A program made the translations under genes and the position numbers. Source: Selaginella moellendorffii (Eukaryota; Streptophyta; Lycopodiopsida; Selaginellales; Selaginellaceae). Taken from it: a DNA stretch of 64,000 nucleotides. The stretch lies in assembly GCF_000143415.4 (NCBI RefSeq), contig NW_003314304.1, forward strand, positions 1,127,346 through 1,191,345. The letters are read 5' to 3'. This document shows, piece by piece, positions 1-9,736 of this stretch (positions within the stretch are counted from its first letter, which is position 1; each line of letters begins with the position of its first letter). The notes beneath the pieces were generated by a model. It worked only from the letters and a program-made list of their open reading frames with translations. It did no database searches and had not been told where the DNA came from.

Positions 1-820
1 TATTTTTAGTGAATATTTATAATTTTATTTAGAATTACAATTGGTTGGGTGGTGGTGGTGTGGTGATAGGCAGTGGTGGAAGGTGTAGTGGGTGGTGGGG
101 AGATAGGTAGTGGGCAGTAAACTGTACTACTAGCTTATATATAGAATTTAAGTAAGCATTTGCAACAATAGTAATTGTTTTCTACAGTCATCTTCCTCTT
201 CAACATGAGGACTCATATGAATTGTTTCAGCTACCAGAAGCAAGCACAAGTGAGGATGGAGAAAACTAATCAAAATGATAAACATTTATGTTTTCAAAGC
301 TTTGTATATCCTCTTCTCAAGTTTTTCTATTAGGAGCTTCATCTAGCACTAGTGCAACTGGTAGTGACCATTTTTAAAGTAAAGAAGATGAACCATGCAC
401 ACAAAACCTAAATAACGATCCTTTTGATCTTCTAGGCAAAGAGCTTCCCTTGGAGCAGAGGAGGAAGTTTCATTCCTGAACAACAATTAGATGAGTAACA
501 AGGAAGATGTTGAAGTAGAGGCTGAGTATGTAGCTTTTTATAACTCTGCTGGAATTTCCATCCCCACTGCAATTTCCACCAAAACATGCCTTACCACTAT
601 ATCTTATTTTGCAATATGGCTTATAGTAATTTTAGACTAAAGGAGCTAGAGGATGTTCTACCAACCCCCTTCGACAAGAACCCACTACAGCATGAGGTTC
701 TACTTATGGACTTACTAGATGAAGTTGTGACTTGAGAGTGAATCCCAATGTTCCCTCTCTAATGTGGTTGATGCTCTATATATCAAATTATCATAATGTG
801 AAAGCTACGCATAGTTTATT
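1..820. other. AT-rich intergenic stretch, no gene seen
   Basis: I see no open frame with recognisable protein motifs and no RNA gene. Short GGTGGTG-rich and T-rich patches occur near the left edge. A phrase around 500-700 resembles worn transposase-like coding sequence, but it is too broken to call. Confidence 0.5.
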
Positions 821-1061
821 CAATGTTTCTGGCAATGGTCCAGCCATACCACCATGCCCATAGAAAATTGAAATCGTCAAAACTACTAGTAAGATTTGAA
901 TTCTTCACTTTTGTGCTCTCTATATTATTTGTTAAACAATCTTTCCCAAGAATGAACTCACTTGTTTTCAATATATATACTAAAGCTATCTATAAACTCC
1001 AATATCAAAATTTGTATACCTGTGTGCAATTGCTAGAGCTCTTATGTGGGAGATGGCCAAC

Positions 1062-1083
1062 GGGGGGGGGGGGGGGGGGGGGG
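1062..1083. repeat. 22-base G homopolymer
   Basis: An uninterrupted run of 22 G residues lies in otherwise AT-rich DNA. It can form G-quadruplex structure, and it is also a typical place for a sequencing or assembly length error. The remainder of 1084-1625 shows no supported gene. Confidence 0.9.
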
Positions 1084-1625
1084 TTGCTCCAACCTGGGGG
1101 GTACAATGCCTATTCATTATTAGTGATGGCATAGTCTTTTCTAAGACGTGGTTTTCACAATCAACAAAATTTAAGATTATAGTATGCTAAACAATGAAAG
1201 CACATGATAATTCCATATAATTTTCAATATGGTTTTCAAAGCAACTTAGTTTTGCCAGAATTTGATTGCCTTGTAAACTTGGATGTAACAGTTCTGGGAT
1301 CCAGAACATGGCTCAGGAATACTCAATACCAAGCCAAAATAGAAAGGTGAGAAGAATTATCCTTACTTGTCATGTGTTGGATAAAAGGTTGTTTTTTCTA
1401 GCAAATCTACTTTCTAGAGACATAGGCAAATGCTTATACAAAATGTACAAGCCAAATAATGACAAGTTGGATTTAGGGGGAGATGTAGAACTATATAATC
1501 CTAAAGATGGTCTTGAATATGGTTTGTGAGAAAATATTGTATTTGTAGTTGGTGATGCTGGAGGTGGTGATGGAATAAAGGAAAAATAAAATTGTCTTGA
1601 TGATGATAGAAATCCAAAAGATGGC

Positions 1626-2916
1626 TTGGATGATCCCAGCAATTGTGATTTCTAGTCCAGATCTAGCAAAACAAGTGTTCAAGGCTGAAGACTCAACTTT
1701 CAGCTTCAGGCCATATTTGCTGGTTGGAGAGCACAGTGGCTACAATTTCAAGGGAATAGCTTTGGCTAGTGGTAATCACTGGAAGAGCATGAGAGGGATC
1801 TGCACCACCGAGCTCTTCACAGTCAAATGCATCGACTCTTTCTTTTGGGTTAGAATGGAGGAGCTTTCTTACTTCGTATCATCACTCGCCCAAGCTTGCA
1901 AAGACCAAAGTATTGTAGATGCGAGAGAGCACCTCACGGGCCTCACATTAAAAGTACAAACTCGGATCCTCATGAGCAAGAGGTTTCCCGGAGAGAACTT
2001 GAGTGGCGACGAGCTAGCAGAGGCCAGAGTATTCAAGGACTATGACAACACCAAGTTCCTCTTGTGCTTTCCTCATGATATCTGGATTTTTATAGCAAAG
2101 CCCACTCCACTGTGCATGCGCTTGTCTCTATTCCTGCTGCCAGAATTTCCTATGACAAAGCATTCCAGAGTATAAATTATCATGTTAGAATCATTCTCCG
2201 CTCCACTAGGGTGGCTTTGACAACCTCTTGGTCATCTCGTCTGTGCTCAAGCAAAGTATCCATGAAATCCGTTGTGGGGTGGGATTTGTTGGCTTTGTGT
2301 TCGTTGATGATCTTCTGGAGGAATTCGTCCTGCTTGGCAGCAACTCTTTTGGCCTGTGGTATGTTCCAGTTGAGCCAAGATGGTATAAACTCACTTATAT
2401 GGAACTGGAAAGCAAACTTGACTGACTCATCAATCAAGGCGGAGATGGCATGGTTTTGGAGTCTGATTTCCCATAGCTGACATATCTTGAGGCCATCGTC
2501 AAGGAAACTTTCAGGATTCACCCTTCAATGCCATTGCTGGTGCCGAGGATGTCAATGCAAGCTTGTGTCTTGGGTCAATCATTTGAAGTTCGACGTTACC
2601 ACCATTGTCAACTTTTACTCTATTGGCAGAGATCCAAAAGTTTGGGAGAATCCTACAAAGGTTTGGCCCCAGAGGTTTCCGGTTGGCAATCGACGTGAAA
2701 GGCCACGACTTTGAGCTGATTCCGTTTGGAGCTGGGAGAAGAATGTCACTCGGCAAAACTGTTTATCTCACTCTTGGAAACATGCTCCATGGCTATGACT
2801 GGCGTCGTCTTCCTGGGAAACGCTATGGTTTTGATGAGACTTTTGGAGCAGTAAGTTGGCCAAAGTTATCATTGCAAGTTCGTGTAACTCCAAGGCAAGC
2901 AAAGATTGCAAAATAA
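1626..2916 (+). pseudogene. Cytochrome P450 pseudogene A (C type, CYP71-clan-like), with internal inversion
   Basis: This is a broken member of the local A-type P450 family, closest to the intact C' gene at 19969-21502. It begins mid-gene at the MIPAIVISSPDLAKQ segment, so the membrane anchor and proline hinge (about 60 codons) are missing. The stretch from about 2040 to 2436 reads as P450 only on the minus strand (HISEFIPSWL, QDEFLQKI, FMDTLLEHR), while the sequence on both sides reads on the plus strand. This is an in-place inversion that includes the intron and the I-helix region. A deletion removes the heme-binding Cys-Pro-Gly: the loop reads FGAGRRMSLG where intact paralogs read FGAGRRICPGMSLG. 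Frameshifts and stops add to this. It cannot make a working P450. Confidence 0.9.
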
Positions 2917-2982
2917 ATATTGTATAATTCTCGAACTAAGAGAAGCTCCACATGGACCTCTGAATTTAATACTTGGAAGTCA

Positions 2983-3052
2983 ACTATTTCAAACTAGTGA
3001 TTTTAATCCTGATGTCTTGTTCCACTAGAGGATCAAATGGAAGAATTGATGG
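2983..3052 (+). other. Fragment of the sequence upstream of P450 F
   Basis: The phrase TCTTGTTCCACTAGAGGATC and its surroundings recur at about 14763-14806, after P450 half D, and in related form at 21600-21640 and 21704-21745, upstream of P450 F. It therefore marks the start of an F-type gene whose body has been lost here, joined directly to a PPR tail. Confidence 0.65.
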
Positions 3053-3198
3053 GGCGGGAGCGATGGCGCGGTGTTCGATTCGGCAGCAGGGATGTGGGAG
3101 GAGAAAGCAAAGCTGGAAGAAAGATTCTCGAGCTCTGATCCCTCTTCGCGTGGTTTTGTCCGGCAGTGATCTTACAAAAACTCTATCGTTGACTTGAG
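3053..3198 (+). pseudogene. 3' remnant of the PPR1 gene
   Basis: This matches the last ~170 bases of PPR1 (about 18008-18180): GCGGGAGCGATGGCGCGG, GGATGTGGGAGGAGAAAGC and the final GTTGACTTGAGAGCTT, with internal small deletions. The sequence after it continues to match the PPR1-to-P450 B' spacer. It is the leftover of the PPR gene that headed this duplicated module. Confidence 0.85.
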
Positions 3199-3265
3199 AG
3201 CTTCAAGAACTATAGCTTCATGTGCTTTATAACTTGATGGTCTCAAGCGAGAGAACAAGGGATTC

Positions 3266-4771
3266 ATGGAGTTTCCAGTCTACTTTCTTGTAGCTTTGGT
3301 GGTGTGTTTTTTGGGAAGATCTTTGCTGCAAAGTAGAAAGAGGTTGCCTCCATCTCCGTGGGGACTGCCTTTGATTGGTCACGTCCATCATCTGTCTAGG
3401 CTGCCTCACCAATCCTTCCAAAACTTATCCAGAAAGCTTGGAGGGATTATGTATCTAAGACTTGGGATGACTCCAGCCATTGTGATTTCCAGTCCAGATC
3501 TAGCGAAAGAGGCACTGAGAAGCAATGATTCTAGCTTTGGCTTCAGACCATACCTGTTGGTTGGGGAATATCTCACTTACAACTTTAAGGGGATTGGTTT
3601 GTCTAACGGTGATCACTGGAAGAACATGAGGAAGATCTGTATCACCGAGCTCTTCTCAGTCAAGCGCCTGGAATCCTTCCGAGGGCTGAGGCTTGCGGAG
3701 GTCTCTCACTTGGTCTCACGGCTTGCTCAAGCATCCAAGAGCCAGAGCGTCGTCAATGTGAGAGAACTTGTCACTGATTTCAATTTCAACATAGTGAGCC
3801 AGATGCTCATGAGCAAGAGATTCTTTGGGAACAAGAACTTGGGCGGGGAGGAAATAGAAGAGGCTAGACAGCTCAGAGAAGTCCTGGAGGTTCCACATAA
3901 GTGAGTTCGTCCCGGCTTGGCTGAGATGGATTGATTGGAACATCCCACATGCGAGAAAAATTGTGGCCAAGCAAGAGAAGTTCTTCAAAAAAATAATCCA
4001 AGAGCACAAATCTAGCCAGAAGTCCCGCCCTGTGATGGATTTTATGGATATCTTGCTACAACACCAAGAAGACGAGGAGGTCGCCAAAGCCACCTTGATG
4101 GTAAGTGAATGATCTCCTGGATTTCACAAAGTTTGTAGTAACAGTGACTGTCTTCCTCATTTTCACAGGAACTCCTTGCAGCAGGAACAGACACCAGTGC
4201 TTGTACGACAGAGTGGGCGCTGCTGGAACTTCTCAACAATCCAGAGATAATGAGGAAAGCACAGGAGGAACTCGATACTGTTGTGGGCCGAGATCGCATG
4301 GTTACAGAGTCTGATCTCCACAAGCTTCTATACCTTGAAGACATTGTCAAGGAAACTTTCAGGTTGCACCCTCCAGCCCCGTTGCTGATGCCCAGGATGT
4401 CAACTCAGGCTTGTGTTCTGGGCGAGTCTTTCGACATTCCCAAAGGTGCCACCACCATTATCAACTTTTATGCCATTGGTAGAGACCCAAGAGTTTGGGA
4501 TAAGCCTGAAAAGTTCTGGCCGGAGAGGTTTCAAGGATCAACAATCGATGTTAAGGGCCAGGACTTTGAGCTGATTCCATTCGGATGCGGGAGAAGAATC
4601 TGTCCAGGGATGTTGCTGGGACTCAAGAGTGTGTACCTCACGCTCGCCAACTTGATTCATGGTTTCAACTGGGAGCCTGTCGTTCGTGGAGGAAGCTACA
4701 ATATGGATGAAGCTTTTATGTCTGTCATATGGCCAAAGCTACCATTGCAAGCCAAAGTTACTTCTCTGTAA
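3266..4771 (+). pseudogene. Cytochrome P450 B, frameshifted copy
   Basis: This is a nearly full-length A-type P450 paralogous to B' at 18252-19777. It has an N-terminal hydrophobic anchor (MEFPVYFLVALVVCFLG), the hinge LPPSPWGLPLIGH, an intron at 4101-4168 (GTAAGT...TTCACAG) in the position usual for A-type P450s, the I-helix AAGTDTSA, the K-helix KETFRLHPP, FWPERF and the heme loop FGCGRRICPG. Compared with B' it lacks 23 bases near 3887, between CTGGAGG and TTCCACATAAG. This shifts the frame and gives a stop at 3902-3904. All other catalytic motifs are intact, so loss of function looks recent, or the deletion could be an assembly error. Upstream sits the PPR remnant; downstream is P450 C. 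Confidence 0.88.
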
Positions 4772-4950
4772 CCATTGTATTCTGTTTTATTAGAAGCATC
4801 TTAATTTGCTCTTAAATTATAATATTACGTTATTCACGAGGTTGACCTTCAAACAATACAGCAGATACTCGTTTGTCATCTTGTTCAAAAGCATCACTAG
4901 ACGAACCTTGCAATGAAACAATTATTTATAGACCATGATTCATAGACTCG

Positions 4951-5356
4951 ATGGAGTTCCTTCTCTTCTTCTTTGGCTTTCTACTATTGCTCATCTCTTC
5001 AAGAATGTGTTGCTGTCAAGCAAGAGGCTGCCCCCATCTCCATGGGGCTTGCCACTCATTGGTCACCTCCATCTCATTGGAAGAATGCCTCACCATTCAG
5101 TGCAAAAGGTCTCCAGGAAGTTTGGAGAGACTATCTATCTCAAATTGGGGATGATCCCTGCAATTGTGATTTCCAGTCCAGCTCTAGCAAAGCAAATGTT
5201 CAAGACTGAAGACTAAACTTTAGTTTCAGGCCATATTTGCTGGTTGGAGAGCACAGTGGCTACAATTTCAAGGGAATAGCTTTGGCTAGTGGTGATCACT
5301 GGAAGAACATGAGAAGGATCTGCAACACTGAGCTCTTCACAGTGAAACGCATTGAC
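4951..5356 (+). pseudogene. Cytochrome P450 C, 5' half, cut by an insertion
   Basis: This matches the first ~405 bases of intact C' (19969 onward), starting at MEFLLFFFGF. One base is missing after ATTGCTC, which shifts the frame near codon 13, and a TAA stop lies near 5213. Homology stops abruptly after CGCATTGAC at 5356. It resumes at 13843 (GACTCTTTCTTG) in pseudogene D, so the two are halves of one gene separated by nested mobile DNA. Three bases (GAC) are shared at the break. Confidence 0.9.
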
Positions 5357-5443
5357 AAGGCCACCCACGCCCTCGGTATCTGATCCCCGAACCTGCTCAT
5401 GACACGATCATGATGCCCGTCGCCCGTGTCTCAACCTCCCTCA
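5357..5443. other. GC-rich filler, left piece
   Basis: A GC-rich stretch sits between the broken P450 exon and the left end of the hAT element. It is unlike the AT-rich flanks. With 8198-8583 and 13780-13842 it appears to form one ~530-bp GC-rich insert into which the hAT and LTR elements later jumped. Origin not recognised; a mitochondrial origin is a guess, because Selaginella mitochondrial DNA is known to be very GC-rich. Confidence 0.5.
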
Positions 5444-5651
5444 TAGTTGCAGCTAGACATGCAAACGTTCCAACATGTCGACATTTAAACGCCATTTAAA
5501 ACGTTTTTTTCAGGACAATCCAATGTTTACATGTTAAAGCCTAAAATGATTAAAAAAACACTAATATTTACTAAAGACACTTTAATCTGATATTAAGTTT
5601 ATAAAACCTAACCGAATGACATACTAAAACAAATGAAAGAATAAGCCATTT

Positions 5652-7995
5652 TAGTCGTCTTTCGATTCTGAATCATCTTCCATTCCTTCATCAATGCTAA
5701 ACTCTTCAGTAGCCTGATTTAGTTCCTCAAAAGATTCTTGCAGATCCAAAATCCTCTTCCAATGAGGCTCCAACTCCAGCTTGTCTATATCAATCTCCAG
5801 CATCCTCAAACCTTCACTCTCCAGCTTCTAAGCAACCCGCAAGTTTGTGTGAATGTAAACCAGCTTCTATGCTTTATTTTGTTAAAGTGGAACTTTTCAT
5901 TATCCCACTTATGGTGTGTGGCCACATGCCATTTTTATAACAATAATAAAAAATTGAAGTTTTAGCTTTATAATTTATAAATTAAAAACTTTTCATATGA
6001 TTTTGTGTTATAATATTGTAAAATATAAAAAATAAATTAAAAAACTGATAGAAATATTAATAAATATTAATTAAGTACTAGGAAATGGCATGTGGACACA
6101 TGCTAATTAATGTCCCACTTTACTGAATAAGTTCCACTTTAACGAAATAAAGTATTTCTCAGCATTTTTGGGAAGCAAGCGGGACCTGCACTTTTTTTGT
6201 ATCAAGCTCCATGAGCTCCAATTCCTCTCACATGGAGAAGTGCAAACAACCTGGCTTAAAATCCAGAGAGCCATGAGACGTAGATCAGGCATCTCTAAAC
6301 CAAAAGAACTCCACCAGGTTACTGGAAACTTTCTGGTCTCCCAATCCTTGGCAACAGGTAACCTCATTTGCCATCCAAGCTATTGCCAAAACCTCTCAAA
6401 CTGTGCCTGCAATCTTAGCTGCAAGTCCAGATCACCTCCGCTATAAACATGCATGTACTCCAGCCAGTTCCCGCGTGCCTCATTGTCTAGCTTGTCATTC
6501 TTCGGGTTATCCCCCAGAAACAGAGGATGAAGAGCAAAAGCAGCTCCATGAATGATGTTGTGCATTTGATACCACCTTGCCTTCTTCAGACTGTGTGATT
6601 CAAGTAGGAAATCCTTGATTTGTCCCACTTCCTCATGTGCATAAATTCCATTTCGAGCTCCCTCATCCATCTTCTCGATCAGCCAATCAACAGCTTCAAA
6701 GATGAGGCCTGAAGTTGCCCCCTCCCGATCAGTGAGCCGAAGAACTTGAAGTAAAGGTCCGAGCAAAATTAATAAATTCTCGCACCGCTCCCAGAACGAG
6801 TCATCGAGAACACGAGATTGCAGCTTCAGACCCTCCGGCTTCTTAGACTAGTCAAGTCGCTCCCATTCTTGGCTCACCACCATTCTTCAAAGCCCAGAGA
6901 GATTCGTGGTCTCCAGAAGCTGAGACATCACAAGAAAAATATAAGCAAACCTCGTGGTCACAGGCTTTATTAGGTCCCATTTGCAGAAAGTTCTATAAAG
7001 AGCTAGAACCTATGGCTTTGAGGTGATGAAGGTAACTGTCTTTGCACAGCCATCGATGAAAGGCTGCACCCAAGACAAGGCTCCAATATCTTTGAACAGC
7101 AAGTCCATAATGTGGCAAACGCAGCGAACATGTACAATCTATGGAAACTCCTGCTGCAAAAGCTCCCCCATGATCACGCAATTGCTTGCATTGTCCGTCA
7201 CCACCTGCACAACGTTTTCCGTGCCAACCTCGGCAATCACTTGTTTCAGCTGCTCAAACAACCATGCTCCGGTTTTCTTCACATTCTTGCTGTCCACAGC
7301 CTTCAGGAAAATTGAGCCTCTTACAGAACTGACCATGAAGTTGATAAGAGACCGCTTCTTGATATCAGACCAGCCATCCGTGACAATGGTACAACCATAT
7401 GTCCTCCAACTTAGCCGCACATCTTCAAGCCGCTTCTGAACGTTGTTGTAGATTCACTGTAGCTCAGTTGTCCGCAACTTCTCATATCCCATGAGGTTGT
7501 CAATCGCTGGACACCCCACTTTTGCGGCAACTTTTAGCACTTTCTTTAAGTTGTCTCTTTGGATTGTGTTCAAGGAGATGTTCTCGGCAAAGAAGAACTC
7601 TGCAACAGCATCATCCAGTGCCTTAGCTGAAGCAGTATCAAAAAATGTCACCAAATTTCCATTTGAGGATCTGTGTTTCGCTGCTCTGCTTGTCCCAGCA
7701 CTGGACCAGTTCTCCGTGCTTGCCACCATAGATTCTGCTGGCCCCCTTGAACCCTGTACAGCTTGCTGCAGCAGATGCCCATCATCGGCATCTGCTGGGT
7801 CTGCTAGCTCGAAATCGAAAAAACAGCTGCGAGCTTTTTTAAGAACCTCATAAGGGATCTCCCTCATTGCCTTGCACGTTTTCACACCTCTTGCCCGAAC
7901 TCCAGTGAGATGTGCTCACACTCGGTCCACTCCCCCAGTGTGAATCTCATGACAATACTTACATGTCCAATGCCACTCTGCGTGTATCACATGCT
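5652..7995 (-). pseudogene. hAT transposase (BED zinc finger, DUF659, C-terminal dimerisation), broken
   Basis: Read on the minus strand from about 7995. A BED-type finger appears first (WHWTCKYCHE followed by AHLTGVRARGVKTCKA), interrupted by one stop. Next comes a low-complexity linker and a DUF659 region with the family signature (YGCTIVTDGWSD, RSLINFMV, VVQVVTDNASNCV). After a central region (WYQMHNIIHGAAFALHP), the hAT dimerisation segment follows (WWSSFGLEMPDL, CERNWSSWSLI). An acidic tail (EFSIDEGMEDDSESKDD) ends near 5652. Several frame changes and stops are present, and the MITE at 5872-6152 separates the dimerisation segment from the tail. The enzyme would have cut and pasted the element; this copy is inactive. 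Confidence 0.8.
5872..6152. mobile_element. 281-bp MITE, copy 1 (in hAT)
   Basis: A short AT-rich element with terminal inverted repeats: it starts CTTTATTTTGTTAAAGTGG and ends with the complement, ...CCACTTTAACGAAATAAAG. No coding capacity. A second copy at 13157-13437 differs by only a few bases. The exact ends and target duplication are uncertain because flanking bases extend the palindrome in copy 2. Confidence 0.85.
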
Positions 7996-8067
7996 TCCAG
8001 CTCCAGCATTCACATAACACAGGCCAAAAGGGTGGCCTCCTTCAATTCCTATCATGACCACAAGAAC

Positions 8068-8102
8068 CCTGAAGAAACCCTAAAGAAACCCTAAAGAAAC
8101 CT
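8068..8102. repeat. Short GAAACCCTAAA repeats inside the hAT end
   Basis: Three imperfect tandem copies of GAAACCCTAAA lie near the right end of the hAT element. They resemble telomere-type CCCTAAA but are spaced 11 bases apart, so they look like a subterminal repeat of the transposon. Confidence 0.5.
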
Positions 8103-8197
8103 TTGTCTCTTTTCGCAAATAGTGCAAACGCATTAGGAGTTTAGACTGGCATTTAAAACGTTACGTTTATTAAGTTTCACACGTTTTCCGGCAACTA

Positions 8198-8583
8198 TCT
8201 CCCTATCCGGAGGGGAGGACTGCCTGCTCCGCGGGTGCGGCTCCTTCCGGCACCGGCGACCCACCGCTCTCTCCCCGCCGCTCCTTTTCCACTCGAGGCG
8301 GGTGCACCAGCGACTGGGCATGGACGGAGATCGGCCCACTCCCGGCCGGCTCAGAGAGGAGGGCTCCGAGCCCCAAAGGTCGGAGCGGAGTGCGCCGCCC
8401 CGGAATCCCGGTGATGTGTGCGGTGGGGAAGGAGGGGCGGGGCAGACGAAGACACACCCCGGGCGGGACGGGAGGATACTAGGCCGCCCATCCATGCCGT
8501 TGTCCGGGCTCCTTCGCGGGGAGATCGCACCACCGGCAAAGATGCTCCAATTGGTGGGATCAGGGAAGCGCCTGACCCACGGG
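8198..8583. other. GC-rich filler, middle piece
   Basis: About 390 bases of strikingly GC-rich sequence lie between the hAT right end and the left LTR. Overlapping open frames on both strands (for example minus 8133-8495) are a by-product of high GC, and I recognise no protein motif. The last five bases, ACGGG, are the left target duplication of the LTR element. The piece continues at 13780. Confidence 0.6.
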
Positions 8584-8816
8584 TGTTAGGTGCCAGCTTT
8601 GACTACATAGTCAACATCGGTCAAAGGGAGGCTCAAGGGTATATTAAGGCATGTTAGGGTAAGGGACTTAACCTACCCTAGGGCTCACAGTGGAGTGGTG
8701 GCGCAGTGGAGCTTTTGAGGTAGCTCGGGGGTGGTTGGGTGGTGAGGAACCTCAAGAAGTGGCATAGCATAGTCTAGGGCAACTAGATCTCTGTCTTTTT
8801 GCGCTGGTTCATAACA
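8584..8816 (+). repeat. 5' LTR
   Basis: 233-bp long terminal repeat, TGTTAGGTGCC...GGTTCATAACA. Compared by eye, it differs from the 3' LTR at about 18 positions plus one 8-base gap, or roughly 8% divergence. Confidence 0.95.
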
Positions 8817-8817
8817 T

Positions 8818-8829
8818 TGGTATCAGAGG
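8818..8829 (+). promoter_or_regulatory. Primer-binding site (initiator tRNA-Met type)
   Basis: TGGTATCAGAGG lies one base after the 5' LTR. It matches the common plant retrotransposon primer site, complementary to the 3' end of initiator tRNA-Met. Confidence 0.9.
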
Positions 8830-8842
8830 GAGGTTGGTTGTG

Positions 8843-9736
8843 ATGGCGGACCAAGCTGAACGCTGGAATCCTATTGTCGATGGTGGTGCCAACGATGGTG
8901 CCGACGAAGTTGTGGAGATTTGGACCATTCAAGATATGGTTCATGAGCTGCAAACCCTTAATCGAAATCAGCAAGAGATGCAAGACGAGATGCATGGCAT
9001 GATGGATACCATGCGTGGGCGTGTTGAGGCACTCGAGGCTGGATGGGGTAGTGCTCCAAGTAAGCCTTCTTTGGTAGATCGACTCAAGATTCCAACTTTT
9101 TCCGGTGATGGTGGTGTGGACGAGTGTCTCGCTTGGCTAGCCAATGTGAAGTTCTTGGCTGCTAGGGGAACTCCAGATGTAGAGGCTTTAGTGGCTATTC
9201 CGATGATTTTGCGTGATGCGGGTCTTCAATGGTGGAATTGGCTTGAGGAGTCCCGTGTTGCGAATAAGAAACCACCAGTGTCTACCATGGATGAGTTTGA
9301 GGCTGCTTTCCATTTACGTTTTGCCCCTCATTACGACGTGGAGAATGCTCGTACAGAACTTCACCATTTCCAGCAAGGGAAAATGACACTCGGGGATTAT
9401 ATTGAGAAGCTTACTCACTTGATTAGTCGTGTTCCAACGAAGGATCCAGATCAAAACAAATCCTACTTCATTGATGGCTTACATAGTGAGAGCATGCGGC
9501 AACACTTGCGTCATTCTCAGCCTACAAAGAGTTTGGAGGAGCTCTTTGATGCAGCTCGTCGACTTGACAATGACAAGCACAAGTCTCACAAGCATTCGCG
9601 GAGTCCTTCTGTCGAGAATCGTCGTGATGATCGCCGTGGACACAAGGATGGGAACAAACATCACAAGTTGAAGTCGGTGGTGACTACTTCAGATGCAAAG
9701 ATTCAAAAAGCAGAAGTTCTTTGTGAAGAATTATAG
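8843..9736 (+). pseudogene. Retrotransposon Gag (part)
   Basis: A capsid-type Gag protein starting MADQAERWNP. A coiled-coil-like segment (MVHELQTLNRNQQEMQDEM) is followed by the retrotransposon gag domain (RLKIPTFSGDG, LQWWNWLEE, FEAAFHLRFAP, YIEKLTHLISRVP). The frame ends at 9736 next to an A-rich run (CAAAAAG). The zinc knuckle CHHCGELGHYKADC continues in a different frame, so a small indel has split Gag from the rest. Particle assembly and RNA packaging would be its role. Confidence 0.85.

Larger units (their letters stand above)
5444..8197 (-). mobile_element. hAT-family DNA transposon, degenerate, with nested MITE
   Basis: The ends carry TAGTTGC at the left (about 5444) and GCAACTA at the right (ending about 8197), a short terminal inverted repeat. 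AAACG-type motifs are repeated just inside both ends. Flanks CCTCCCTC and TCTCCCTA agree at 6 of 8 positions, which fits an old 8-bp hAT target duplication. The interior codes for a BED-finger/DUF659/hAT-dimerisation transposase on the minus strand. A 281-bp MITE is inserted near the transposase 3' end. End positions are inferred from sequence alone. Confidence 0.65.

Noticed and set aside
823-1134. 103-codon frame containing a poly-Gly tract
   Set aside because: The Gly tract is the G22 homopolymer. No motif was found and the surroundings are non-coding.
2112-2480. Plus-strand frame inside P450 A
   Set aside because: It is the antisense of the inverted P450 segment; the minus strand carries the P450 motifs.
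8133-8495. Overlapping open frames in the GC-rich block
   Set aside because: High GC removes stops in all frames. No domain was recognised and frames are open on both strands equally.
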